From the NCBI GenBank assembly GCA_937968035.1, contig CALBTS010000148.1, positions 1 to 11,306 on the forward strand: DNA of 11,306 nucleotides. Direction: 5' to 3'. Shown here piece by piece: positions 1 to 7,356 of this stretch (positions are counted from its first letter, which is position 1; each line of letters opens with the position of its first letter). The translations under genes and the position numbers were made by a program. A model generated the notes under the pieces. That model saw only the letters and a list, made by a program, of their open reading frames with translations, had not been told where the DNA came from and made no database searches. The DNA comes from an uncultured Methanomethylovorans sp. (lineage in GTDB: Archaea; Halobacteriota; Methanosarcinia; Methanosarcinales; Methanosarcinaceae).

Positions 1-55
1 GATACGGCGCACACCGAGTTCTACACTCTTTCCCTACACGACGCTCTTCCGATCT
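1..55 (+). other. Illumina P5/TruSeq adapter (technical sequence)
   Basis: This stretch is the P5 flow-cell sequence running into the read-1 sequencing primer and ending in CTCTTCCGATCT. Compared with the adapter from memory, it differs at three bases in the first 19 (positions 10, 11 and 19) and matches from there to base 55. It is not part of the organism. The insert begins at base 56. The adapter's last two bases supply part of an apparent stop codon for the gene that runs off this end. Confidence 0.97.
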
Positions 56-2225
56 ATACATCATCATCAGTAAAGAATTTCTTGACTCTTTGCTCAAATG
101 AAAGTTTGCCTGTCGGATATTTGTAAAACAAATACGCTTCAAGAAATTTTCGCATATTGTTTCCGAAATTATATTGATAGTTATGTTCTATCGCTTCCGC
201 GTCTGATTTTGAGCATCTGTATATTTGAAAAAACAGATAGTTAAACTCAGTAATATATTCTCGTAAATATTCAGGAGCTAATTTCAAGGTTGTACTAGTT
301 TTTTTATTTCTCTCAACTAAGAAGTATTTTTTATCCTTTCCCCCAGTAACTTCTTTTGTCTTTGGAAAAGTTAACTGCTTGAGATATTTTAAAAAGTCCA
401 AGTTGTGCGTTGAAATGAACAACTGACGATATTTTTTGGGTTTAGCAATAATACTCTCTATTAGGCTGAACATAAAAAAAATGTGATTACTGTCTAAACT
501 TGAAATAGGGTCATCAATATATATGATAAGCTTGCTGCTATTCAATTCGTCCTTTAATTCGTCTTCCATTTTAGCAATGAAATAGCAAAAGGAAATTAGA
601 CTGCATTCACCTTCACTCAAATTTGAAGCATATTCTTCATTACGTACTATTTTAAATAGGATATTGGGTGCACTGCCTTCGGCTATAAGCTTTAGTTCAT
701 TGTGTCCAAAGAAATGAGTTAAATGATGATTTACTAATTCAGCGCCTTTACTTTCATCTTTCGACTGTGCTTCAAGAGTCCTTTTTTCTTCGTTAAATTC
801 ATCGATTTGGGCAGCTAACTTATCCAAACCTCCTTTTTTGATCCTTTGAGCTATTTCTAATTTTCGAATAGTTTCTGAAGCTTCTTCATAATTGATTTTG
901 CCTATAAAACTTGCAATATCTGAAAGACGTAATTCTTGTCTTGCAGTTTTTTGGTCTATATCTAGTGTTTCCGATTTCTTATTGTGCAGGTCAATTAGTT
1001 TATTAAACTGTTTGATTGTTTCAAGGATTGTTTCTGAAACGTCTGCAATTTTATCCAATACACGTTCTTTAAAAATATCTTTCTCTCTTTCATTTAATGC
1101 TTTTGTCAAAGACTCGATACTAGAAGCATATGTTTTGGTGGTTGCAGCCCATTTTTTATACACAGCATCGAAATCAGAATGAAGATTTGAGTAAAACTGC
1201 TCTTTGGTAAAATTGATAAAGCTATCAAGATTGTTTTTTGCTTGTTCTAAATTGTCAATTTTTGACTTTATTTCCTTTCTTAGTTCTTCAGACTCTTTAT
1301 TGAAATGTGCATCGAGTTGTTCCCAAAGGTTCTTATTGATAAGATTACCACAAAATCCACATGTTTCTCTTTTCCCTTTATGTTTATCAATTCCTTGTCT
1401 CACCCACTCTTGTAAAAGACTGTCACTTAACAAATCTGTTATTGGTTGACTTGGCTTGATTTTCTTTTGAAGTAACTCTAGTGTTTGTTTGTAGAAAGTC
1501 TCAAATCCCGGTTTAGCTTCTTTTAATCTTAAAATTTCAGGCTTTTGGTCTTCTTTTAAAAGTTTTTGGTTGTCAAAAATTTGTTCAGTTGCTAATTGTC
1601 CTTGTTTTATTGCTTTAGGAATATCGTTTTTTATGGAATTGATTTGATAAGTTGGAAGTGAAAAGATTGCAGTATTATTTTTTATTTCCTTGGCTTTTTC
1701 TCTTAGCTTATCGTCTATATCGTTAACAGATTTTTCATACGCCTTTTTAGCTTCAATAAATTCTTTTTCAACTATAGAGTGATTATATAAAAGTCCTTTT
1801 TCACTTTCAATTGAACCGAGTTTTTGCTCAATTTCTTTTATTTTCTTGTCAATTTCAACATTTTTGGCTCCAAGTATTGTAAATGGGTTTATTGTTCCGT
1901 CATCATTATGTAACCAACTCAAATTCTCTTTTACAAAATCTGAATTATAAACTCGAATTTTATAGTCTTTCAGTTCTGTTTGTATATTGTTTTCATTGAC
2001 GATATGATTGTTATCAAAAGTAATCTGAAATTTTCCGCTACTGTATTTTGCGTTTATTTGTTGGTCTTCAACACTTTTTAAGATTCTCGACAAAGTTGTC
2101 TTACCTGAATAATTACGTCCATAAATGATGTTTACACGTCTAAAGGTCTCATTTTTCCCAATCTCGGCGTCCCATTTATAGTTTTCGTAAAGTCCGAAGG
2201 TCTCTATGTCAATTTTTTTAATCAT
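56..2225 (-). CDS. rloC: RloC-like zinc-hook ABC-ATPase / tRNA anticodon nuclease, C-terminus cut off by the insert end
   Basis: The 723 visible residues read as an SMC/Rad50-like ABC ATPase of the AAA_13 (PrrC/RloC) group. In order: Walker A GRNYSGKTTLSR (36-47), long charged coiled coil, zinc-hook CGFC (289-292), second coiled-coil arm, ABC signature LSEGE (536-540), Walker B with IIYIDDP (567-573), and switch histidine in STHN (605-608). The C-terminal part carries NNMRKFLEAYLF, whose Arg692-x3-Glu696 matches the Arg-x3-Glu of the PrrC/RloC anticodon-nuclease site. The third catalytic residue, a His about 30 residues later, would fall just past the edge. RloC proteins excise the wobble nucleotide of tRNA in response to DNA damage or phage attack. 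The TAG at 54-56 is formed by two adapter bases plus one insert base, so the real C-terminus is unknown. The gene starts 20 bp after the DUF2971-like gene. An AAA_13 protein without nuclease activity is the main alternative. Confidence 0.78.
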
Positions 2226-2245
2226 CGAAGAATGAATTCGTTTAA

Positions 2246-2881
2246 CTAAAGTCCCAAATTATGAACAGGCCAAAGTCTTTCAATCATTTTATAATTGTCC
2301 ATCAATAAAAATTTATCCCGGCCTATAATATCCTTTAATTCTTTAGGGAACTTTGCCATGTCTTCATATTTATCTAATACAATAAATTCTATTTGACTAT
2401 ATTCAAAAGGAAAGTCATGTGGTACTCTCCACTCTCTTTCATGAGAATAGTCACAATCTTTAAAGGCCTTCTTTTGATTTATTGACTTGGGCCTATAAGA
2501 TGGCCAAAATGGAGTAACGAAAGGTTTTAAATGTTCGTGCCAATTTTGTTTCTCGTACTGGTCGGCTCGAACATAATAAACAGGACTTCCATTCTTGGAA
2601 AAAACAAATTGCTTTGAAAATCCTATTCCATATGGGGAATACTTTTTTGTATGGTCTATTAGACTTGCCCATGGGCATTCAGTAAAACAAACAGCATGGC
2701 AGTTTGTCCAGGGCATTGTTGAGGCAACAATTTTCTTATCTGTCAAGATACTTATTAGCCTTGTTAATGCCATTCCCTTTGCCTTGTCTTTGACTGGATT
2801 TTTTGCATCGGTTTTTCCAATAGGTTGTCTGTTAGTTGTAAAATGTCCTAGAAAATTTGAAAAATCAGGCCTGTTTACCAT
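2246..2881 (-). CDS. DUF2971/AbiGi-like protein, probable partner of the RloC-like ATPase
   Basis: This 211-residue soluble protein has no signal peptide or membrane segment. Visible blocks are HFT (13-15), a helix LISILTDKKI (42-51), AVCFTECP (63-70), YSPYGIGFSKQFVF (81-94), PVYYVRA (100-106) and DYSHEREWRVP (144-154). The sequence of an N-terminal His-Phe-Thr, a 'CFTE' block, a 'GIGF' block and a C-terminal 'E-x-EWR' block is the pattern I associate with DUF2971 and AbiGi-type proteins, which recur in abortive-infection and other defence loci. Some resemblance to the His and Glu blocks of DarT-type ADP-ribosyltransferases is speculative. The ATG at 2881 is the only reasonable start because an in-frame TAA lies five codons upstream. 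The gene leads a two-gene operon, with the RloC-like gene 20 bp downstream. Family assignment is by eye and its activity is unknown. Confidence 0.6.
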   Translation of the reverse strand: MVNRPDFSNFLGHFTTNRQPIGKTDAKNPVKDKAKGMALTRLISILTDKKIVASTMPWTNCHAVCFTECPWASLIDHTKKYSPYGIGFSKQFVFSKNGSPVYYVRADQYEKQNWHEHLKPFVTPFWPSYRPKSINQKKAFKDCDYSHEREWRVPHDFPFEYSQIEFIVLDKYEDMAKFPKELKDIIGRDKFLLMDNYKMIERLWPVHNLGL

Positions 2882-3000
2882 AGTTTTTATATGTTATTGG
2901 TTTTTACACTTGCTACCAACGAGTATTTATACGCAACACCGCGCATATCTCTGCCTTGCACCTATCCATTCTTCAGATCGAATCTAAGCCATTCCCACCC

Positions 3001-3008
3001 CAAATATA
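3001..3008 (-). promoter_or_regulatory. Possible Bacteroidota -7 promoter box for the DUF2971-rloC operon
   Basis: On the minus strand this reads TATATTTG, a full match to the Bacteroidota -7 consensus TAnnTTTG. The nearest TTTG that could serve as the -33 element is about 26 bases upstream, longer than the usual spacing. Initiation here would leave a leader of roughly 110 bases before the ATG at 2881. The match is short in an AT-rich stretch and may be chance. Confidence 0.3.
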
Positions 3009-3150
3009 TAAACTTTTTCAATTCCATAATGTAACAAAGAAAAAAAATCAACCTTAAGCCCCAAAACAATTCTTTTTATCCAGCTCAAACTTTTCAAACC
3101 ACATTATAATGCCTTTTAAATTGGATTTGAAAGGTATTTAAGTATAATTG

Positions 3151-3196
3151 GTGGCCTACCTTGCTCCGGAATTGTGGCCTGCTTTGCTCCGGAATT
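3151..3196. repeat. Two tandem 23-bp units, possible IS21-family terminus remnant
   Basis: Unit one (3151-3173) and unit two (3174-3196) abut directly and agree at 21 of 23 positions. Each starts GTGGCCT and ends TTGCTCCGGAATT; the two differences are bases 8 and 10 of the unit. IS21-family elements carry several short direct repeats inside their ends as transposase-binding sites, and GTGGCCT...CCGGAAT repeats of this kind resemble what I recall from IS21-type ends in Bacteroidota. No istA or istB reading frame and no inverted partner is visible, so this would be a solo end or scar. The IS assignment is inference; the repeat itself is seen. Confidence 0.5.
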
Positions 3197-3289
3197 TTTG
3201 TCAAGCAGCACAATGTCACCCACATGTCCCAAGCATTCGGGAGTGTTAAACATAGAGTCACACAATGTTAACTATAATCACCAATTTGC

Positions 3290-3325
3290 TGTGCAACTCT
3301 GTGCGTCCTTTGTGCTGCACTGTGC
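3290..3325. repeat. Four TGTGC pentamers at helical spacing
   Basis: TGTGC begins at 3290, 3300, 3311 and 3321, spacings of 10, 11 and 10 bases, which places all four on one face of the helix. It lies just beyond the 3' end of the nuclease gene. Phased TTTGTG/CTGTG-rich tracts occur as intergenic repeats in several bacterial genomes, so it may be a degenerate intergenic repeat and not a binding site. Confidence 0.4.
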
Positions 3326-3379
3326 TTCCTCTCAAACGCTTAAATCAGATACTGTCAAGAGAGTATGAGGCTCCATTCC

Positions 3380-4219
3380 TCACTCAAACACCACCTTCAG
3401 TGGCACATGATCCGATATCAGTCTGGCTTTTTCGAAGGTTTCGGTTTGTTTGTAAAAGTGGATTACTTCGGCGCTGATTACTTTGATGGCTGCCCGGGGA
3501 TAAAAAATATTGTCGAGCTCTGAAGCCAGACAGCCATCGGAAAGACATTCCTGACGAAGTGAAGTCTTTTGATTGATAAATGCTGGCACAAAACCAGCCT
3601 TTTTCAGGGGGTTAAATACAGTGTGGCTCTGCGGCAGGTTGAAATCGCAGGTAAAAATCAGGGTGTGCCCGGGGTACAGGGCCGGCAGATCTTTCAGGTA
3701 TTTGACTTCGGTTTCGGGTTGTTTTGATTTGGTCTTTGCATGAAAGTTTACCAGCGTAAAACGTTTGCCGCTGCTTTCAAATGTGGCAAGAAATGGTTCA
3801 CGATCAAATAACAGGGCATATTCTCCTTTAAGCAGCCAGGGCTTTTCCACAATTTTTATCAGGTGTTTCTTCCACAGAAAGGCATAACGTTCTGTTTTAT
3901 AAGATGATGATACCGTGGGTGGACTCACCACATAGTCCCAGGCTGCACCCATGGTGTTGAGCTCAGCCGCCAGCTTAGCCACTGCCTGCGGCCCTCCGTA
4001 ACCTGCCACCACTTCCTGTATGGCCACCACATCGGCATGGCGCAGGGTTTGGGCAATAAATCGAATCTCCTCGGCATCTTTTGCCTGCCCCAGGTCTTTG
4101 AGATTCCACGAAACCTACGTAACCGGTTGCGAAAACAGCACTACAGGCAACAAAAATACCGCCAGCAAGCTGAAAATGCGTGTTTTAATGGTTACTTTAT
4201 TGCTGATTTGGGTGTTCAT
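3380..4219 (-). pseudogene. Secreted endonuclease/exonuclease/phosphatase-fold protein interrupted by an in-frame TAG
   Basis: Read from the ATG at 4219 this frame is 280 codons with a single internal stop, TAG at 4117-4115 (codon 35). Before it is a signal peptide with n-region KTR and core IFSLLAVFLLPVVLF. After it, with frame preserved, comes VSWNLKDLG, and then the rest of the DNase I-like (EEP) domain. Family motifs are present: Asn39 in SWN, Glu69 in VAIQEV, His161 in NFHAKT, Asp192 and Asn194 in CDFN, Asp236 in ELDNIF, and Asp270-His271 in ISDHVPL. The metal-dependent phosphoesterase machinery is therefore complete apart from the stop. The 4219 start is favoured because the upstream gene ends 4 bp earlier. 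The domain could restart internally, for example at the GTG at 4030, but would then lack the SWN strand. A nonsense mutation and a sequencing or PCR error are both possible. Family identity is firm; pseudogene status is not. Confidence 0.72.
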
Positions 4220-4223
4220 GGGG

Positions 4224-4742
4224 CTAAGGTAGGTATTGGGGTGGGAAGGAAGCAAGGTTTTGGAAGTTTTGCAAAAAATCGGAAAGCAATCTGTGGTGAT
4301 GTTCTTTGCCACTCAGCCAGGTCTTTCTTTCGAGCATACTGTAATCAAGTCCCCAGCCTGTAGCTGTATTCAAAGGCACATGAAAGCAAAATGTATGGCC
4401 GACGTAATTTATGTTGAACTCAATGCTTCCTTTTTCTGGTAGTTCTATATCACCGGGGCCTGTTTCAACCTGCGAAAGATAATATTCAAAGCCTGACTTT
4501 GAATCATCATTTCTCATCAAAGCTCCTGCCTTGTCTTTGGTAACTGCTGAATATCTGATGTATGGCACATACAGCAGCTGAAATTCAACACCATCCGGTG
4601 CTGACTCATACAGGTGTTTCAGAAATTCATCTTTGGTTCTGTAGAATGTTTGCTGGTCTTCAGGATACCATTCACCTTCCTTTATCCTGTGATTAAAGGA
4701 ATCAAGTAGTGAAAGTGCCTGGAGAAATTCCTGTGTTTGCAT
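4224..4742 (-). CDS. Hypothetical 172-residue protein
   Basis: I do not recognise a family. The protein appears soluble and cytoplasmic, without signal peptide or membrane helix. An N-terminal amphipathic helix (MQTQEFLQALSLLDSFNHRI) precedes a mixed alpha/beta body with aromatic-rich strands such as FQLLYVPYIRYSAV (54-67) and SIEFNINYVGHTFCFHVP (106-123), then a histidine cluster KEHHHRLL (146-153) and a helical, proline-containing tail. It starts with ATG at 4742 and is followed after only 4 bp by the secreted nuclease-fold gene, so the two are probably co-transcribed. The C-terminal coding strip has more G and C than genes further left. Confidence 0.62.
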   Translation of the reverse strand: MQTQEFLQALSLLDSFNHRIKEGEWYPEDQQTFYRTKDEFLKHLYESAPDGVEFQLLYVPYIRYSAVTKDKAGALMRNDDSKSGFEYYLSQVETGPGDIELPEKGSIEFNINYVGHTFCFHVPLNTATGWGLDYSMLERKTWLSGKEHHHRLLSDFLQNFQNLASFPPQYLP

Positions 4743-4839
4743 TGTTTTTGAATAAATTGAAACGCTTTGGTTTTAATAACTTAATCACCTCTGCCAAACA
4801 TGGCCATTGGGATGGAAAGGATAAGAAACATTCTGTTTG

Positions 4840-5586
4840 TCAGTTATTTATGGCGGTTATTACATAACCATACCTGCTTGATGTTGACTCCGGAGTGTTG
4901 TTGATCCAGATAATACCGTGGCCCAGCATTACACCCTGATAGTTGTTGAACATATTGCAAACACAAGATGCACTGATCAAACCTTTATACTGATGATGGA
5001 ATATCTGGTCAAAATTTTCAATGAGCTGTTTCTTGTTTTTTATTGTTGCAGTTTTGCCCTTTACCAGTTTAATTTTTATCGGATAACTTATGTGGTTCGC
5101 TATCCATTCTTTGTTTCCATTTATGATTGAGGTTTTTACCTGCTTCATAAATTTCTCTGCTTCATCATCTGATCCAATTAACAGCTCATAGCGTTTGTTA
5201 TGAGAATCTGAGGCACATGCAGAGCTTAAAGTTGTTTTGAAGGCATAAGTATTCTTTCCGTTAGAGTTCGTCCAGTTGCCTTCAAACCTGTCAGCATTGT
5301 CAGTAAATATTTTGCCTTTAAAATATCCATTGGGTTTGCCATTCAGCAGCTCTGTCAATTCAATGTTGTTTCCTGAAATCCGGCCTGTAAGCTGAATTTT
5401 ACTTTCAAACATTTTGTAGCAGTAATTTCCTGCAAGTTGCCCGTTATCCATAAGATAAAATGATAATATGATTTCTTTATTGCCGAGTTTACCTTCGAAA
5501 TCATACCACCACTTTGTGTTAAGATCAAGAGCCTGGCTGGGAACATACAGGACAAAAAGTAAAAACGAAAGAAGTGTTTTAGTCAT
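4840..5586 (-). CDS. Secreted two-domain protein with NTF2-like C-terminal region
   Basis: From the ATG at 5586 the product is 248 residues. It begins with a signal peptide, MTKTLLSFLLFVLYVPSQA, with likely cleavage after SQA, so it is exported. Residues 25-120 are beta-rich with repeated glycine turns (GQLAGNYCYK, IQLTGRISGNNIEL, GYFKGKIF, FEGNWTN), a pattern seen in exported Bacteroidota proteins. Residues 135-230 resemble an NTF2/SnoaL-like fold: helix EAEKFMKQVKTSI, then EWIANHISYP, TIKNKKQLIENFDQIF and NYQGVMLGHGIIWIN. The frame opens further to a TTG at 5658, adding 24 charged residues before the signal peptide; that start would sit 2 bp from the upstream stop but would bury the signal, so ATG is preferred. 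Two close cysteines (Cys208, Cys210) lie in the second domain. No enzymatic site is evident. Confidence 0.7.
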   Translation of the reverse strand: MTKTLLSFLLFVLYVPSQALDLNTKWWYDFEGKLGNKEIILSFYLMDNGQLAGNYCYKMFESKIQLTGRISGNNIELTELLNGKPNGYFKGKIFTDNADRFEGNWTNSNGKNTYAFKTTLSSACASDSHNKRYELLIGSDDEAEKFMKQVKTSIINGNKEWIANHISYPIKIKLVKGKTATIKNKKQLIENFDQIFHHQYKGLISASCVCNMFNNYQGVMLGHGIIWINNTPESTSSRYGYVITAINN

Positions 5587-5660
5587 TTTGCGAAATTCTG
5601 GTTTTAGTTCTTTAGGAGTTGTTTTCTTAAAAGTAATCCTTAACTCAGGATTTGACAAGT

Positions 5661-6203
5661 TTACTCATTTTGATTTTTTTCATCATTGGTCTCCTTCATT
5701 AAATCAGCAATTATAATTGCCGGGGCTTCATTTTCCTGGACCAATCGTTGAAAACCTGCAAAAATTAATTTTGAAGTTTCAAAATGACTGATCATTTGAC
5801 TGTGGATTTCACCATTAAACAGTAAAGGAACCACCATGTCGCTTTTTATAAAATACTCAACATATTGATATTCAACATTTACTGATACCGTGCCAAGATT
5901 CATCAGGTTATTAAAATGAGATGCAAGCACAAAAATATCAGTTGTTAATTCAGGTGAAAAATCGCTCAGAATCTTTACTCTGCAAACATAATATCCCTCA
6001 CTTATGCAGTAACAGAACTCCGCACGTTTATCGTCATTGACATAGAATTTAACAATGGCATACTTTTCTTTTTCATAAAAGCCTGCATTTAAGTTAAGTA
6101 AGTCAATAATTTTTTTCAGGTCTTTCCACAATATGTCCTGTTGCTTGTCAGATTTAAGCGATAGGCGATAAATGGTTTTCAGGTAGAATTTGATTCTTCG
6201 CAT
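5661..6203 (-). CDS. YbjN-like (type III chaperone-like fold) protein
   Basis: This 180-residue, probably cytoplasmic protein begins with a basic helix (MRRIKFYLKTIYR). Its body alternates helix and strands: ILWKDLKKIIDLLNL (24-38), strands around FYVNDDKRAEFCYCI and GYYVCRVKIL, helix LTTDIFVLASHFNNLMNLG (86-104), strands TVSVNVEYQYVEYFIKSD, and helices from IHSQMISHFETSKLIFAGFQ (133-152). The 'helix ending in N-N-L-M/N-x-G followed by two or three strands and paired C-terminal helices' is what YbjN-domain proteins show, a fold shared with type III secretion chaperones that usually bind other proteins. The tail is acidic and probably disordered. The secreted gene downstream follows after 2 bp (TTG start) or 74 bp (ATG start), so co-transcription is likely. 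The assignment rests on pattern only. Confidence 0.6.
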   Translation of the reverse strand: MRRIKFYLKTIYRLSLKSDKQQDILWKDLKKIIDLLNLNAGFYEKEKYAIVKFYVNDDKRAEFCYCISEGYYVCRVKILSDFSPELTTDIFVLASHFNNLMNLGTVSVNVEYQYVEYFIKSDMVVPLLFNGEIHSQMISHFETSKLIFAGFQRLVQENEAPAIIIADLMKETNDEKNQNE

Positions 6204-6264
6204 GGTCAGTTATAGATTATAATTGAGAAATTTTGTTAGTTGAAATAGCGTTTCTGAAATGCCA

Positions 6265-6276
6265 AAACCCGGGTTT
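6265..6276. other. 12-bp perfect palindrome centred on CCCGGG
   Basis: AAACCCGGGTTT reads the same on both strands. It lies in the 126-bp gap between the 164-residue and the YbjN-like genes. The zero-base loop makes a stable RNA hairpin unlikely and there is no following T-run, so it is not a standard terminator. A dimeric-protein site is possible but unsupported. Confidence 0.35.
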
Positions 6277-6329
6277 GTCGTCTCGCTTGAACTTTCTATT
6301 CATAAGCTTATTTTTGACTCCTGTCTAAT

Positions 6330-6824
6330 TTACGATTTCATAACTCCACGAAAAAACTGAATGCCACCGAACACTATTGCTCCCCAAAAAATAAAGCCAA
6401 AGTCTGCAACAGTAGCGATTATCCCCCCAATGAGCCATATTGCTCCATAGAGCATATCTCTATTCCCGGATTTTTCATTCTCCTTTTTAGAATATAATAG
6501 GATTTCATTTACAATTTGCTCTGCCCGTGCCCGGTCAACGCCGTTTTCTTCCAGCAATTTAATAGTTTCTTCTTTGCCCATTTCTTTCTTCAAAAGTGAT
6601 TCGTAGGCAAGCGTATAAATATATTCTTCTTCTTTTGCGCGCTTTATATTGCCCAATATCTCTTCTTTTGAATATCCTCTTTCTTGCAATACGTCAAAAA
6701 CTATGTCAATTACCTCATTATTGTACTCATTGGAATTTTGCAAAATAAGGTGAAGTTCCTGATTTGGTTTGACAGAATAGGTTTTGTAGATTCTTTCTTG
6801 CTTTTCAGAGTAATTTGGTTTCAT
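6330..6824 (-). CDS. Small membrane protein with helical cytoplasmic region and C-terminal two-helix anchor
   Basis: The 164-residue product is acidic and helical for its first 120 residues and ends in two hydrophobic segments (about 124-140 and 144-160) separated by a short turn, DFGF. The anchor is glycine-rich, with GAIWLIGGII and GAIVFGGIQFFRGV, a signature common to small uncharacterised Bacteroidota membrane proteins. In the soluble part, NNEVIDIVFDVLQERGYSKEEI (35-56) and EETIKLLEENGVDRARAEQIV (85-105) look like two related helix-turn-helix units of the 'EVI..L...G....A..I' type, possibly UBA-like. No catalytic motif is seen. It starts at ATG 6824, 69 bp after the 113-residue gene ends, with an A-rich region just upstream. 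Function unknown. Confidence 0.65.
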   Translation of the reverse strand: MKPNYSEKQERIYKTYSVKPNQELHLILQNSNEYNNEVIDIVFDVLQERGYSKEEILGNIKRAKEEEYIYTLAYESLLKKEMGKEETIKLLEENGVDRARAEQIVNEILLYSKKENEKSGNRDMLYGAIWLIGGIIATVADFGFIFWGAIVFGGIQFFRGVMKS

Positions 6825-6893
6825 ATTTATGTACTTAGAGGTTGTTTTTTAGGTGAAAATTAACTGCTGCCATGTCTTGAATTGACCCGCCTT

Positions 6894-7235
6894 TTAATTT
6901 TTTGAAACTGAGAGAATAGAGAACCAACTCAGCAATATTTTAACAAAATACCTTAGAATATCAATTGGAATGCTTATATTTTTCTGTTCATCCAAAACTT
7001 TCCTTATTTGCAAGCAATCTATCATATGCCCTGAAGTGCCCCCTAAAAAGCTTGTTAAAATCGGATCATTTAAAAAGAAAACAAACGCAGAGGCTGTAAT
7101 ACGTAATTGCTTCAAAACGCTTTCAAAAAGAAAGAAAGAGTAAGAAGCAGCAAACATCATAAAAATTGTTTTTATTACATCAGCTATGTTGGCTTTGACA
7201 CTGTCTAAAATTCGCGGATAATGGGGGTGAGTCAT
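6894..7235 (-). CDS. Hypothetical 113-residue protein with hydrophobic segments
   Basis: I recognise no family. Hydrophobic stretches at about 22-40 (KTIFMMFAASYSFFLFESV) and 92-109 (DILRYFVKILLSWFSILS) could be membrane helices flanking a middle section with a glycine turn (FLGGTSGH, 63-70). The start at ATG 7235 is preceded at 17-24 bases by a perfect TAnnTTTG box, which favours a real, separately transcribed gene. The 121-bp gap from the PrsW gene upstream also suggests it is not simply the next gene of that operon. Length and composition alone do not exclude a spurious frame, but no competing gene occupies this interval on either strand. Confidence 0.5.
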   Translation of the reverse strand: MTHPHYPRILDSVKANIADVIKTIFMMFAASYSFFLFESVLKQLRITASAFVFFLNDPILTSFLGGTSGHMIDCLQIRKVLDEQKNISIPIDILRYFVKILLSWFSILSVSKN

Positions 7236-7251
7236 AACTTGAAAGTTGATG

Positions 7252-7259
7252 CAAAATTA
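7252..7259 (-). promoter_or_regulatory. Probable Bacteroidota -7 promoter box for the 113-residue gene
   Basis: On the minus strand this reads TAATTTTG, a perfect match to TAnnTTTG, 16 bases before the ATG at 7235. Initiation a few bases downstream would give a very short leader, common in this phylum. No TTTG lies at the ideal -33 distance; one only 9 bases upstream is too close. Evidence is sequence match and position only. Confidence 0.35.
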
Positions 7260-7356
7260 GGAATATTGCAAATTGGTTATACTATTAAACACGGATAATC
7301 TTTTCATTACACAAAGTTTATTAAAGATGTCTTGCATAAGGTATTATAAATAATAT

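Larger units (their letters stand above)
2882..3379. other. Non-coding, repeat-bearing interval between the RloC-like operon and the nuclease unit
   Basis: I find no convincing gene on either strand in these 498 bases; the open frames are short, lack family features and mostly extend into neighbouring genes. The interval holds an AT-rich leader for the DUF2971-like gene with a TATATTTG box (3001-3008), a 23-bp direct repeat resembling an IS21-type terminus (3151-3196), and four evenly spaced TGTGC pentamers (3290-3325). AT-rich sequence below about 3150 gives way to more GC-rich sequence above it. Confidence 0.6.

Noticed and set aside
892..1449. Two plus-strand open frames of 96 and 81 codons
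   Set aside because: They lie opposite the coiled-coil part of the RloC-like gene and show low-complexity Ser/Leu-rich translations typical of antisense shadows.
2595..2987. Plus-strand open frame of 130 codons with hydrophobic segments
   Set aside because: Mostly antisense to the DUF2971-like gene, whose motifs are clear; no recognisable family and no promoter.
3361..3385. Hairpin GAG-TGAGG / CCTCA-CTC as terminator of the nuclease unit
   Set aside because: It has a two-base bulge, overlaps the stop codon and is not followed by a T-run on the minus strand.
4115..4312. Separate 65-codon gene ending at 4115
   Set aside because: Its last 34 codons are the signal peptide of the interrupted nuclease-fold gene, in the same frame; the earlier part overlaps the 172-residue gene.
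5587..5658. TTG start at 5658 for the secreted protein
   Set aside because: It would place 24 charged residues before a good signal peptide; the ATG at 5586 explains the sequence better.
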